A DNA stretch of 64,000 bases, taken from positions 39,711,921-39,775,920 of the forward strand of contig CM038718.1 in assembly GCA_021613375.1 (NCBI GenBank). Direction: 5' to 3'. This document shows, in pieces, positions 12,999 to 24,044 of the stretch. The position numbers and the translations under genes are program-made. This DNA comes from Megaleporinus macrocephalus (taxonomy: Eukaryota > Chordata > Actinopteri > Characiformes > Anostomidae). The notes under the pieces were generated by a model. That model had not been told where the DNA came from, ran no database searches, and saw nothing but the letters and a program-made list of their open reading frames with translations. Positions within the stretch are counted from its first letter, which is position 1. Each line of letters begins with the position of its first letter.

Positions 12999-13665
12999 CA
13001 GGGGTTGGACAATGAAACTGAAACACCTGGTTTTAGACCACAATAATTTATTTGTATGGCGTAGGGCTTCCTTTTGGGTCCAATACAGCGTCAGTTGGTC
13101 TCGGGAATGACATATACAAGTCCTGCACAGTGGTCAGAGGGATTTTAAGCCATTCTTCTTGCAGGACAGTGTTCAGGTCACTACCAATGGCTTGGTATTC
13201 CTTGGCAGTGACGCGCCCATCTAGCACAAGTATTGGACCAAGCCCCAACCATCACTGATCCACCCCCATGCTTCACTCTGGGCATGCAACAGTCTGGGTG
13301 GGTTGCTTCTTTGGGGCTTCTCCACACCGTAACTCTCCCGGATGTGGGGAAAACAGTAAAGGTGGATCATCAGAGAACAATACATGTTCACATTGTCCAC
13401 AGCCCAAGATTTGATCTCCTTGCACCATTGAAACCAATGTTTGGCATTGGCACGAGTGACCAAAGGTTTGGCTACAGCAGCCCGGCCCATAATGTAGTGT
13501 TATTGTAATATTTTGAGCTAAACTGTCTCTCATCTTCTAACTGAACTTCACACTCTGCTCTTACTGGTGCAGTTATTGAAGATTGGCCACCAGACTGGTC
13601 CAATTTAGCCATGAAACCTCCCACATTACAATGACAGGTGTTTCAGTTTCATTGTCCAACCCCTG
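12999..13665 (-). mobile_element. Tc1-like DNA transposon, internally deleted
   Basis: The 667-bp element has perfect 31-bp terminal inverted repeats (12999-13029 and 13635-13665, beginning CAGGGGTTGGACAATGAAAC). It is flanked by TA at 12997-12998 and 13666-13667, the Tc1/mariner target duplication. Complete Tc1 elements are about 1.3-1.6 kb, so roughly half is missing. The interior carries a decayed transposase on the minus strand. Its perfect ends suggest fairly recent movement using a transposase made elsewhere. Confidence 0.9.
13048..13495 (-). pseudogene. Tc1-like transposase remnant
   Basis: Read on the minus strand, the remnant resembles the catalytic and C-terminal parts of a Tc1 (DD34E) transposase. 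One piece at 13490-13221 starts near MGRAAVAKPLVTRANAKHWF. The next, in another frame from about 13248, contains LDGRVTAKEYQAIGSD and ends with LQEEWLKIPLTTVQDLY and a Pro-Arg/Lys-Gly tail. The two pieces are in different frames near 13240. The paired-type DNA-binding half and the segment with the second Asp and Glu are absent or broken. It cannot make an active enzyme. Confidence 0.85.
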
Positions 13666-13679
13666 TACATGTTCATCCT

Positions 13680-14000
13680 TAAACCAGCCTGAAGTTCCTC
13701 TTCTCCACATTCTTCATCTAATGTTCCACCTTAAACACTGCAGCTCGTACAGACACCAGAATGGAACCACAGCAGCGTTTAAGGTGGAACGGAGAATTCC
13801 CAAAACCAGCTGCTGAACTTCCAACATCTTTAACAGAATCCTGAACAACTTTAACTCTGCAGTCTGTACATTTCACTCCGGAGAGTTTCTCCAACACTCG
13901 GACACCATGGAGCAGCTTCAGCTCAGCGTTCAACACTGAAGAGACTGAAGAGACGAGCAGCTCCACCTTTATTAGCACCACAACCTCAACAGTGACTGGA
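13680..14000. repeat. Dispersed element with 14-bp inverted repeat
   Basis: GTTCCACCTTAAAC at 13723-13736 is exactly complementary to GTTTAAGGTGGAAC at 13777-13790, with a 40-base loop, so it can form a hairpin. The surrounding text resembles a common fish interspersed repeat. I did not find a second full copy in this window. The 87-codon minus frame across it is not credible. Confidence 0.4.
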
Positions 14001-14770
14001 AGTAGCAGCCATGCTGTGTGAGTGGATCACTGTGTGCTGGTTGAAGCAGATCATCTTCAACTGAAAGTTTCACAGAAACACCTTTAATCTACTTTGTGTT
14101 TGATGTTCAGATGAAAGAGAGGAGCTAGTACAGGTAAGTGTAAAAGTGCTTATGTACAATATAAAATGCTACTATTTCAAAGTAAAGACAAAGTAAAGAA
14201 ATATATTATTAAACGTCAGCATGTGTGTGTGTGAGTGTGTGTGTGTGTGTGTTTGTGTGTATGTGTGTGTGTGTGTGTGTATGAGCCATGCAGGCTTTAT
14301 GTGGGTGCAACCAGCATCAACCTCGATAACACAGCCATCACAGAGCTTCACCCAATGGCTTCTGACAGGACGTTGAGGAGCTATTATCCTGAAGAAACTG
14401 CAGTTCAAATCGATTTGTATTATTCTGGAATGCTAAGCCTGCGCTCCCTCTCTCCCTTGCTCGCCCTCTCTCGCTCGAGTTCTCCGCCGTGTCTGGTCCT
14501 TCTCACCGCACGGGCTGCCGGTTTAACCCCGCAGGCTGCAGCTGGTGTAACTCTTGAATGCGGGATGTAAAATTCAGATAGTCAGGAAAGGGTTAATTCA
14601 CATTTTCCTTCAGGGAATTTAAACCAATAGAAATGAAAACAGTGGTGGGGGGGGGGGGGTTACAGGGGGTTACAGAATCCTCCCCCACGTATGACATAGA
14701 GCAACAGAAACCTGAAACTTGTGACTGAGGAAACTGCAGGGACTGACCAGCTTAAGACGGATAAGATGTT
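14001..14770. other. Intronic DNA with a (GT)n tract at 14221-14284
   Basis: Apart from the roughly 60-base (GT)n tract and a G14 run near 14646-14659, this is mixed sequence without exon signals. A 111-codon plus-strand frame starting in the GT tract is not supported. Confidence 0.5.
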
Positions 14771-15565
14771 GTTAGGGGGTTGCTATGGTATCCCAGGTGG
14801 TTGCTATGGTGTTGTTGCAGAGTGGTTGTTATGATATTTTAGGTGGTTGCTTGGCTGTCGCTATGTGGTTTCTATGGTGTCCCAGTTGGTTGCTAAGGGG
14901 TTGCTAGGTGGGTGCTATGGTACCCTAGATGACGGACAGGGTGTTGCCATACAGATGTTGTAATGGATGATATCCCAGGTGGCTATCCTAGTCAGTCTCT
15001 ATAGTATCCTAGGTGGTGGCTATGGTGTTGCTGATAGGTTTTATGGTATCTCAGGTGGTTACTATGACATCCCAGTCGGTTGCTAGGTAGTTGCTAGGTG
15101 GCTGTCAAGGTATCCCAGGTGATAGCTAATGTGTTAATGTGTGGCTGCTATGGTATCCTAGATGACTGACAGGGTGTTGCTATATGGTTGTTGTAATGGT
15201 TCATATCCCGGATGTATGCTAGGGGGTTGCGGAGTGATTTCTAGGTATCCCGGATGATTGACATGGATTTGCTAGACAGCTGCCATGGTATCCCAGGTGA
15301 TTGCTATTGTGTTGAAGGTAGGTGGTTGCCATGGTATCCCAGATTAAAAGGGTTCTAAGGTATTCCAGGTGGTTGCTATGATAGTCCAGGTGATTACTAG
15401 GTGGTGCTAGTGGTTGCTAAGCTATTCCAGGTGATGGTGATTACTAGGTGGTGCTAGTGGTTGCAATGCTATTCTAGGTGACAGTGATTACTAGGGGGTG
15501 CTGGTGGTTGCTATGCTATTCCAGGTGATGGTGATTACTTGGTGGTGCTCGTGGTTGCTATGAAC
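14771..15565. repeat. Degenerate GGTTGCTATGG minisatellite
   Basis: Imperfect tandem units of about 30-35 bp are built from GGTTGCTATGGTATCCCAGG and GTGGTTGCTAGG. Divergence between units is high, so the array is old. Near 15400-15560 a distinct GGTGATTACTAGGTGGTGCT variant forms its own short series. Confidence 0.85.
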
Positions 15566-15589
15566 TTATAAGGAGTGCTTCACCCTTGA

Positions 15590-15700
15590 CTGCTTACTGA
15601 ATAAGGAACAATACAAAATGGCCAATCAGAACAGAGTTCATTTACATATACCAGTCTTAAAGAGACAGTAACAAAAACAATCTGTACAAACTGAGTAGAA
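15590..15700. repeat. Dispersed repeat B, copy 1
   Basis: CCAATCAGAACAGAGTTCAT, TTACATATACCAGTCTTAAA and GAGACAGTAACA recur in slightly altered form at 21815-21880. This is a widespread kind of fish interspersed repeat; ends are not defined. Confidence 0.5.
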
Positions 15701-16254
15701 ATGAATTAATGCAAAACCATACGACTGAAATTCAGAGTAAAATAAAAATCAATCAATCAATAAATCAATAATGTGTCTTGCAGTATCTCCGCCTCGCTTT
15801 GTTCCGGTGGAATGACAGTGGTCACTTCATTACCTGCCCACTAAAACTATTATCTGCCCTGTACTTTCAATTCCCCCCACGCTGAAGTCCAGCTTCACAG
15901 CACAATCACTCTGGTGATCCCTGGTGATTTCTTATCGCTGCGCTCCATGCTGCAGAGGGACCGCGAAGGGGGACGAGGGTCCGCATGCCCGGAGAGATGC
16001 TCTGGGATTGGGGTCAGGGTGTAATTTCCCTGGGAGACGTGCACGACTGGAGTAATAACCAGCAGCTTTCTCCCACAGCGCCGGAGCCTGAGGGAGCGTC
16101 ACTCACACCACAGCTATTACACACCCAGCTGAGTCAATCTGAGGTCCAGGTGGGCAGTCCTCACACTCGGCAACCGTTTGGGAAACACTTGGGTGTAAAT
16201 CAGAATTCCATTAAAGTTCCAAAACTAATTGAACGGCTGAGATTTAAAAACTGT
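15701..16254. other. Non-repetitive block, possibly regulatory
   Basis: Mixed-composition DNA with TAAT cores and no repeats. The 106-codon open frame at 15985-16305 runs into dispersed repeat C and has no recognisable domain or splice framing, so it is not called as a gene. Confidence 0.3.
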
Positions 16255-16507
16255 CATTCAGAGGTTTGGCGTGACTCTACAGAAACTTGTTCACAGTGGT
16301 GGTGAATGGAAGCAGACATCCAGCTCACTCTATCAAACTAATTATATGAAACAGTAATTAATACGCTAAATATATATATATTCAGATTTTCTAGATTTTA
16401 CCATTAAGAGTCATATAAGCTAAGAAGACATGTGTAGATTCACTAGTGGGTTTAATAGTGAATGATATGTGCATATATGTGTTGTAGACATGGTGACCCC
16501 TGGTTCC
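16255..16507 (+). repeat. Dispersed repeat C, copy 1
   Basis: GTTCACAGTGGTGGTGAATG and the block from TTTTACCATTAAG to TTCACTAGTGGGTTTAATAG match, in reverse complement, 21080-21395. The element contains the CAGTGGTGGTGAATGG motif related to the 21-bp minisatellite next to it. Confidence 0.65.
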
Positions 16508-17294
16508 CTTTGCCACCACTGTAAACACCATCACCACTGTAAACACCATCACCACCACTATGAACATCATCACCACCACTATGAACATCATCACCACTGT
16601 AAACACCATCACCACCACTGTAAACATCATCACCACTGTAAACACCATCACCACCACTATAAACATCATCACCACCACTGTAAACACCATCACCACCACT
16701 GTAAACATCATCACCACTGTAAACACCATTACCACCACTATGAACATCATCACCACTGTAAACACCATCACCACCACTATGAACATCATCACCACCACTG
16801 TAAACACCATCACCACCACTGTAAACATCATCACCACTGTAAACACCATCACCACCACTATGAACATCATCACCACTGTAAACACCATCACCACCACTGT
16901 AAACATCATCACCACTGTAAACACCATCACCACCACTATAAACATCATCACCACTGTAAACACCATCACCACCACTATAAACATCATCACCACTGTAAAC
17001 ACCATCACCACCACTACAAACATCATCACCAACACCACAATCACCATCACTGTAAACACCATCGCCACCACTGCAAACATCACCACCACTGTAAACACCA
17101 TCACCACCACTATGAACATCATCACCACTGTAAACACCATCACCACCACTGTAAACACCATCACCACTGTAAACACCATCACCATCACTATAAACATCAT
17201 CACCACTGTAAACACCATCACCATCACTATAAACATCGTCACCACTGTAAACACCATCACCACTGTAAACACCATCACCACTGTAAACACCATC
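16508..17294. repeat. 21/18-bp minisatellite, CCACTGTAAACACCATCAC type
   Basis: Clean tandem units CACTGTAAACACCATCACCA and variants with TATAAACATCATC or TATGAACATCATC, of 18 or 21 bp. Because both lengths are multiples of three, frames stay open on both strands (281 and 246 codons plus, 301 codons minus), giving His-rich and Val-rich repeats. It is the reverse complement of the array at 6175-6872. Confidence 0.95.
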
Positions 17295-17322
17295 AATTAA
17301 TAATAATAAAATAAGATTGTAT

Positions 17323-17323
17323 G

Positions 17324-17383
<60 letters not shown>
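17323..17383. repeat. (TTA)n microsatellite
   Basis: About 20 perfect ATT/TTA triplets, preceded by short (TAA)n at 17297-17307. Confidence 0.95.
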
Positions 17384-17502
17384 TATTGACTTCTTGGCCC
17401 CATCAGAAGCAACACTGATGGCATGTTGGTGAGGGGGGTATGACAGCCTACACGGGGGTGGGGGGCACTTCCTTCTTATGCCCCCCACTAGCAACGGCCC
17501 TG
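17384..17502. mobile_element. Possible hAT-like element end
   Basis: The segment ends in CTAGCAACGGCCCTG at 17502, the reverse of a CAGGGCCGTTGCTAG start typical of some hAT elements. The opposite end and target duplication were not found, so this is a fragment at best. Confidence 0.25.
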
Positions 17503-18479
17503 GCCAGGAGCAGAATTACCACAGCAGAATTAGCTTTACGAGACCCCTAGACCATCAACATCAGGACCAGCGATTAATCCCCTGAGTTAAAACAACAGCT
17601 TAACTAAACCTGCAGCTCTTGTTTGATTGAATACGTAACGGTTAATATCGGCCAATTTAATCAGATAACCGGGGTATCAGTCCACCTGAACTCAGAGTCC
17701 CAGCCCAGGACTGGAGGGAGATTCTCCTCCAGACAGAGAATCAATGCACCCAAACAGTAACCTCACACCGGAGCGCCCACTGCAGCCCACCTGTAACCCA
17801 ACGCTCCTATCAGACTCGGTGTTCAGTTACTGCGGCATGCGCGATTGGAGCCGTGCCTAATGCGGAGCAGGTGAGTCACGTCTGCCCGGCAAGAGAGAAG
17901 AGGATGAAGGGAAGGAGGGAGGAAGACGGACAGCAGGCTGATATTCAGACAGGCTGCTAATTAAATACACATCCAGAACCTGTTCAGCATTCAGACCACC
18001 CAAACAACCCCAAACACCAACGTAGTGGTGAGGTTCTAGACTCTGGGGTGGTCAGACCATCGTTCAGCTTCTTTGTTTGATGTGTCTGTATCTCCTTTTC
18101 TCAGTGAGGAGCTTCATCTTGAACACCTACACATCCTTTCAGACCCACGACAGTGGGGTGTCTTCTCACTGGAAGGACGGACAGAACCACCTGTAGATGT
18201 TCTCAGATCTGGAGCTATGAAGGTGGAGTTTGATGTTCTCCTCTCTCCATAAGATCAAAGCTGTTTATCAGATGGGAGGGCAGTGTTGGTGGGTCTAGCA
18301 GGTCTTCCAGGTGGTTGTTAGGAGTCACATTAGAAGTTACTGTGGATTTTAATTAGATTAACTATATTGTTATTCATTTTATGCTTTCTGCCAGATCTTT
18401 GCCGCGTCCCACAGTTCCAACTCCAGAGTCTCTGGTCTGATTATGTGATTCGTGCTTGTGTACAGCTTTTTGATCGGAT
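17503..18479. other. Non-repetitive intronic DNA, no gene
   Basis: About 1 kb without tandem repeats. The part at 17700-17990 (GCATGCGCGATTGGAGCCG and TAATTAAAT nearby) has the mixed, motif-rich look of conserved non-coding DNA, but conservation cannot be judged here. No exon framing was found. Confidence 0.3.
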
Positions 18480-19030
18480 GCAGGGATTCGGGATAACAAC
18501 AGATTTTTCTGGAATTTTTACCCATAGAGAATCAATAGGACGAAAAAGTGTACGCCAATCTACTGAACTTCTGCTCAGCAGACAGAAACTGTTTTACATA
18601 CACTGACTCAGGGCAGACCCCCGACTACGACTGCAGTGTTGGTTTGACCCGCACTCGTCTGTTTGACATTTTTTCCATCCCTCTTTTTTTCCTCATAGAG
18701 TTCCATCCATTTTTGATCACATCCAAACGTCACGGTTTTATTTAACCTACAGCCTCCAAACTGCCTGTACTCACTCAGAGCAGAACCCCAAACCCTAATC
18801 CACAGATATACTGACCCACTATATACAATATACTGAATCCTCTATTTGTCATTTATTCATCCCTTGTTTCTCCCATAGGGTCCCATTCATTTTCGGCCAA
18901 ACATAAACACTATGGCTTTGGTAAACCTACAGCAACCAAACTAGCTGTACTCACTCAGAGCAGATTCCCAAACACACTGACCCACAGACATACTGACCCG
19001 CACTCCTCTATTTGTTGTTTATGCTCAACC
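18480..19030. repeat. Dispersed repeat A, copy 2, partly duplicated
   Basis: This matches 8700-9090. Its right part is repeated in tandem: TGTACTCACTCAGAGCAGA occurs near 18766 and again near 18945, each followed by a CCCAAAC segment and TACTGACCC motifs. Confidence 0.7.
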
Positions 19031-19079
19031 ATCCTGCGTTTCCTTTTAGTTATTCTTTGAACCATTTCCTTTTGGGATC

Positions 19080-20416
19080 ACAGGGTGAGTGAAAAGTCTC
19101 AGGACACCCTGGAAAGGAAGGGAAAATGATGTATCTGAATATCCCAGCAAGTAACGGGTGAGGGGGTCTATCTTTTAGGCTAAGGCCCAAACATGGCCAC
19201 CATCTTGAAAGCTGTCATATTGGATCAAGGACAAGTTTTTCCAATGGGAAGGTGGTCATGTAGTAGATCAAAGAAGACCAGAACTGTCTCAGAAATCAAC
19301 ATGTTTAATGTGGTGTCCCTGGTGCTGAACATGTTGTTCAATGTGGTTGTTGTTGTAACTTTCTGTGTTGGTAACATTTAAACCACAAGACATTATCCAA
19401 ATCTGATTACATCAATCAATTTCAGAGGCAATTCTGGTCTTCTTTGATCTGCTACACGACCACCTTCCCATTGGAAAAACTTGCCCTTAATCCAATATGG
19501 CGGCTTTCAAGATATTTTAGGACATAGCCTCGAACAGGGGTATTTAATTAGAGTTCAGTAAGGTCCAGTTAGAGGAAATTTCCTTAGTCCAAGGTCCGGA
19601 CCAGCATCATTCCTAACCTGATTCAGTGCCATATCAGGTATACTAAAGTAGCCTAGTAGTTCTATCAGCATTTTACAGTCAACTAAATAACAAACAAATT
19701 ACAAATACTGTTCAGTATATTTCAACAATATGCATTGTCTTAAACGCTGAACTGAATGAATTATTTATAAAACTTCAAATAAATATTTTTTTCCTCACTT
19801 CCAGTAAAAACAAGGACTACGTAAAAAAAACAGAATGCTTTTGAAAAAAGGTGCATCTTGAAGCGTTTATTTCATTAAAACGTGCATCTACTTGTTAACT
19901 AAATTTCATATCTTGACATGTTGGTTTGGAGCTGCCTGTGGGAAGAATAAACATGTCTCCGCTCATTTCTGGTTAAAAAGTCTTTTTCGCCGTTGACTTT
20001 TCTTTTTTTAGAGCACGCTAGTCCCAGACACACTTTATTCTCTGACTGTTGTGTGCACGCATGGACCTTAATCTGAATAGATCTGATTGGCTGAGGAGCC
20101 TTTGGTGACTGCACATGTTGTTCAATGTGGTTGTTGTTGCAACTTTCTGATAATGTTGATAACGTTTGAACAACAAGAGATAATTTAAATCTGATTGCAT
20201 CAATCGATTTCTGAGACACTTCTGGTCTTTGATCTGCACGACCACCTTCCCATTGGAAAAATTTACCCTAAACCCAATATGGCGGCTTTCAAGATGTTCA
20301 GGACATAGCCTAGAAGACAGCCCCCGTCACCCGTTACTTGCTGGGGTATTCAGATCCATCATTTTCCCTTTCAGTTCTGAAATAAAAGGCTGTCCTGAGA
20401 CTTTTGTCTCACCCCG
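19080..20416. mobile_element. Foldback DNA element with ~230-bp inverted ends
   Basis: The left arm (19081-19300: GGGTGAGTGAAAAGTCTCAG, AAGTAACGGGTGAGGGGG, CCAATGGGAAGGTGGTC) is the inverted match of the right arm (about 20200-20416, ending GACTTTTGTCTCACCCCGT). A second, shorter right arm lies at 19430-19530. The sequence before each right arm (TGTTGTTCAATGTGGTTGTT) is also present twice, so the interior has been duplicated around a nested insertion. No transposase is present. A partial copy is at 56701-57020. Confidence 0.7.
19535..20000 (-). mobile_element. hAT-like fragment nested in the foldback element
   Basis: It starts CAGGGGTATTTAATTAGAG and shares, in reverse complement, several blocks with the complete element at 34115-34656 (GGTCCAGTTAGAGGA; the GGAATGAAGAGACGTAT region). 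The far terminus was not recognised, so it is truncated or diverged. It lies directly after one right arm of the host element. Confidence 0.55.
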
Positions 20417-20740
20417 TATATGTAATACAACTCTATAAAGTAATAAACAAACTCTAATCTTAACCTCAGGGATCCAGATAAAAAGGTTTGCTCAGAAATT
20501 AAAGGTTTAATTGCACCGACTGCGCTCAGGAGTGTTTTCGTCCTATAAATGTAGGAAAACATGCACAGATACACACACCTGAGTTCCCACTCAAAGCCTC
20601 CTATTTATACCTCCCCCCGTCCTCAAACACGCACACGTGCCTGTCCACTCCAGTCATCGTCCACTCCTCCGCAGCGTCTCGGAGCCCACCGCTGTGTCCT
20701 GAGCCCCAGATCTGTCCGGGCCTCTCCCTCTGTTTCTCCT
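20417..20740. other. Intronic DNA, nothing recognised
   Basis: Mixed-composition sequence between the foldback element and a CT tract. No exon signals. Confidence 0.35.
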
Positions 20741-20780
<40 letters not shown>

Positions 20781-20787
20781 TCTCTCC
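20741..20787. repeat. (CT)n microsatellite
   Basis: Nearly pure CTCTCT with two CCC interruptions. Confidence 0.9.
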
Positions 20788-21010
20788 ATGTTTCTGGGTT
20801 AAACAGTGTTATTATTAAAGCTTTTCCACTGCAGAGTTTCCTCCTTCCCCTGCGCACCGTCCCTTTTAACAAACCATAAATCACCCGGCCTACGAATACA
20901 TAAATCAAACCACTGGGCCTCCCCGTGCAGCTCCATGAGCAGGCCCAACTGGGCCCCACTGTGCAGCTCCATAGCTAGGCCCACAGATTTCATAGACAGG
21001 TCTCCATTTC

Positions 21011-21041
21011 TACACACACACACACACACACACACATACAC

Positions 21042-21080
<39 letters not shown>
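21011..21080. repeat. (CA)n-(TA)n compound microsatellite
   Basis: About 13 CA units, a CATACA bridge, then about 14 TA units. Confidence 0.95.
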
Positions 21081-21084
<4 letters not shown>

Positions 21085-21420
21085 CACACATTGTATTTAC
21101 TATGAAACCCACCAGTGAAGCTACACGTGTCTTCTGAGTTTATCTGGATGTTGATGGTAAAATGTAGAAGATCTGAAAATACTAGGTTTTCTTTGGGGAC
21201 TATTTGAACCTCACAGCGTCCTGTATGTATCCCTCCACCATGAATGGAGTTTAAGACTGAGATCTTCTCTAAACTATCATAAACAGCGTGTCAGAATCAG
21301 ACAGTGTATTTATAACATCTACTGTAAGAACTTTCTGTGAGGAGCTTTTAGAGGTGGACGTCTGGTTCCATTCACCACCACTGTAAACACTGTTTCTCTA
21401 GAATGAAGCGTTTCGCACCA
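21081..21420 (-). repeat. Dispersed repeat C, copy 2 (inverted)
   Basis: Reverse-complement match of 16255-16480, including CTACACGTGTCTTCTGAG and CCATTCACCACCACTGTAAA at 21370-21389. The latter is the same motif that forms the 21-bp minisatellites, here as a single copy. Confidence 0.65.
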
Positions 21421-21499
21421 CATCACTCAGAATTACTCTGTTTAGAGCTCAAAGCTCTGATTATATAGAAATATAGGAAAACAGACAAAATTCCTCTGG

Positions 21500-21665
21500 T
21501 ATAAAATGGCCAAAAGTATCTGGACAGTCCTTCTGAACAGCTTCATTAAGCTGCCCAGCTTTATAATATCTATAGAAAAGCACTGACCAATAGAATGGAA
21601 CACTCTAGAGCAGATACACATGATCCTTAATGTGGAGCGTGAGGGTATAATGCCCCCCAGCATCA
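21500..21665. mobile_element. Tc1-type non-autonomous fragment
   Basis: It begins GGCCAAAAGTATCTGGACAG, like the (G)TCCAAAAGTAT(C)CGGACA ends of a fish Tc1 family, and contains TGACCAATAGAATGGAACA and TATAATGCCCCCCAGCAT, echoed in diverged form at 25500-25700. The right end is not defined. Confidence 0.4.
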
Positions 21666-21699
21666 GGCGTCTTGAATTCTTAATGCTATTTTAAAGTCT

Positions 21700-21900
21700 A
21701 TGTCTTTGTGATGTCACAAAAACCCAACACATCTATACCAACTCAGCTATACCAGCAGCAGTTTAGCCCAACCCACACATATTCAGACCAGAATGCCTTT
21801 TAAATGACATGCATCACATGCAGCCAATCAGAACAGAGATCATTTCCATATACCTTCATTCTCTTAAAGGCGCAGTAGCACTGTTTAACAGAGATGAAGA
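21700..21900. repeat. Dispersed repeat B, copy 2
   Basis: CAGCCAATCAGAACAGAG, CATTTCCATATACC and TCTTAAAGGCGCAGTAGCA match 15590-15700 with substitutions. Confidence 0.5.
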
Positions 21901-22549
21901 GAAGCTGGAAAATGGGGTTATAGAAATAAACTACAACCGGTATATAAAGCCAAACCAAATAAAGTAGCAGCGAATTGAAGAATATAAGAAGAATATTTTT
22001 AACATCTCAGCCTCAAACTTCGTTTACCAGGGCTGCTAAAGTCCACCACCTCCTGCTAACAGTAATTACAACACGCTACCATGACAATGTACCACAAATT
22101 ACTGGCCAATACAAACTACTGGAGGCTGCAGGGTCTCAAATGTCCCCGGCAGACAGTTTTTGGTGAGCAGGACTGTAATTTATATTGCAGGCCCGGAGCT
22201 GGACGTGGCCAGGACTATCTGCTAAAGCTCCTTCCACAATAACACGAGGGAGGAAACTGACTAGCGCGCCATAAAACCGTCAGATAAGCAAGAAACACGA
22301 CTGGAGATGCTCTTAAAGGGCTTCAGAGCGTGTGGGGTTCGGGTTTCTTACACCAAAACATGCTGACATTGCTAATAGCGGATGAAAGGTAGCAGCGGCT
22401 AGTTAGCATGCCGGCCCAATTCATCACACTGAAACTACTCTGTTGGCTTTCTATTAAAAAAGTGAGACTGAACTGGATGATGATATAAGAGCAGCCAGTG
22501 CTCAGTGTCTTTAGTCTGTGATAGAGAGCTGTACAAAAATAATGAAAAT
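21901..22549. other. Non-repetitive block, possibly regulatory
   Basis: Mixed-composition intronic DNA without tandem repeats. No exon framing. The part at 22160-22400 is the most promising as conserved non-coding sequence, on composition only. Confidence 0.3.
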
Positions 22550-23037
22550 AGGTTGAATGTATAACTCTAAATGTAGGTATTGTATATAAACTGAGTTACA
22601 GTTTCTCATTAGGTTGAATGTATAACTCTAAATGTAGGTATTGTATATAAACTGAGTTACAGTTTCTCATTAGGTTGAATGTATAACTCTAAATGTAGGT
22701 ATTATATATAAACTGAGTTACAGTTTCTCATTAGGTTGAATGTATAACTCTAAATGTAGGTATTGTATATAAACTGAGTTACAGTTTCTCATTAGGTTGA
22801 GTGTATAACTCTAAATGTAGGTATTGTATATAAACTGAGTTACAGTTTCTCATTAGGTTGAATGTATAACTCTAAATGTAGGTATTGTATATAAACTGAG
22901 TTACAGTTTCTCATTAGGTTGAGTGTATAACTCTAAATGTAGGTATTGTATATAAACTGAGTTACAGTTTCTCATTAGGTTGAGTGTATAACTCTAAATG
23001 TAGGTATTGTATATAAACTGAGTTACAGTTTCTCATT
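22550..23037 (+). repeat. 61-bp tandem repeat, 8 units
   Basis: Units start at 22550 and every 61 bases to 22977 (AGGTTGAATGTATAACTCTA, then AATGTAGGTATTGTATATAA and so on). They differ at one or two positions only. The same repeat appears inverted at 24045-24731. Confidence 0.97.
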
Positions 23038-23299
23038 AGGTATGTATGTAGACGTATGTAAAAGCTCTACTTACTTTATTAATACTGTTTGAATATTTCA
23101 ATAATAAAGTGTTTTTCTGAGTAAATAAAAGCTTCCTGTCTGAAATAAATAGCTAATCTATAGTCTAGCATATCTAAAAATCACATGTAGACCACGCCTA
23201 TGTTACTTTCATTTTACTTTTTATAAAACTAATTGCTCAATATTTCTTTATATTTTTATTATTTAATAGGTTTTTAAAACAAAACAAATGATTATTCAT

Positions 23300-23640
23300 C
23301 AGTGGGTCAACAATTAAAAATAAGGTTTGTTTATGCATATGCATCTCAATCTATTAGAGAACTAATTAGGGGCCTGTTATTAGAAATTATCCCCAAATTG
23401 AATATTTGATTGCATTAAAAGTGCATTAAATGTTGCAACACTGCAAAATCAGGGCAACTTAATGGGCATGTCGTGGTGATACGCTACTCGTTATTCATCT
23501 CCCACAGAAGTAGCGATCCAACTTTTCTCTTTTTTATACGAGGAGATCGCTAATTAAAGAAATACACCAGAGAGATTACAATGAAAAAGGGCCACCGTTG
23601 TAATTAAGGAAGAAAAAAAAATAGTTCAGTATAGTTCAGC
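23300..23640. promoter_or_regulatory. Candidate conserved non-coding element
   Basis: AT-rich but non-repetitive DNA with many homeodomain-like cores (AACTAATTAGG, GCTAATTAAAG, GTAATTAAGG), GCATATGCATCTC, which has an octamer-like look, and poly-T/A free of microsatellite. It sits between two inverted repeat arrays in intron 2. This is a composition-based guess; sequence conservation is untested. Confidence 0.3.
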
Positions 23641-24044
23641 ATGATTGCTGCTGATTGTGTCGACACCCCCTGCTGGGCTGAAGCTTCACTGCTCCCGACG
23701 GTTCAGCCAACATCACAAAAGAAACGCACAACACATACGCTCGCAACACAAGCAGATTCTCCTCCGCACGCACACAGTCTCCCGCCGCACATGCCCCTCA
23801 GCCTTCGCCGAGCGCTGAAACGGATCCCCTCGAAAGCCCCTCAGGCCACATCCGCTGCCAAAAAGACGCCCACGAACCTACCTCCAACCTGCTCGGAGTT
23901 CAGCAGCGGAACATCGCCGAGCAGAGAAATCCGCTCCTGGAGAGGCAGCTCGCTCCAACACGGCCATGTGACTAAAACTGAATGAAAGCTAGGAGCCGGA
24001 TTACTGACCCCTCCACACGGTCTTCACACAACTCCCATTCACCC
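23641..24044. other. Non-repetitive stretch with a 114-codon open frame
   Basis: The plus-strand frame at 23641-23985 is Ser/Pro/Thr-rich with no recognised domain and is antisense to the cadherin. No promoter or splice signals point to it. Treated as fortuitous. Confidence 0.25.

Noticed and set aside
16391..17314. 281-codon His-rich and 301-codon Val-rich open frames on opposite strands
   Set aside because: Both lie wholly in the 18/21-bp minisatellite; the triplet period keeps all frames open.
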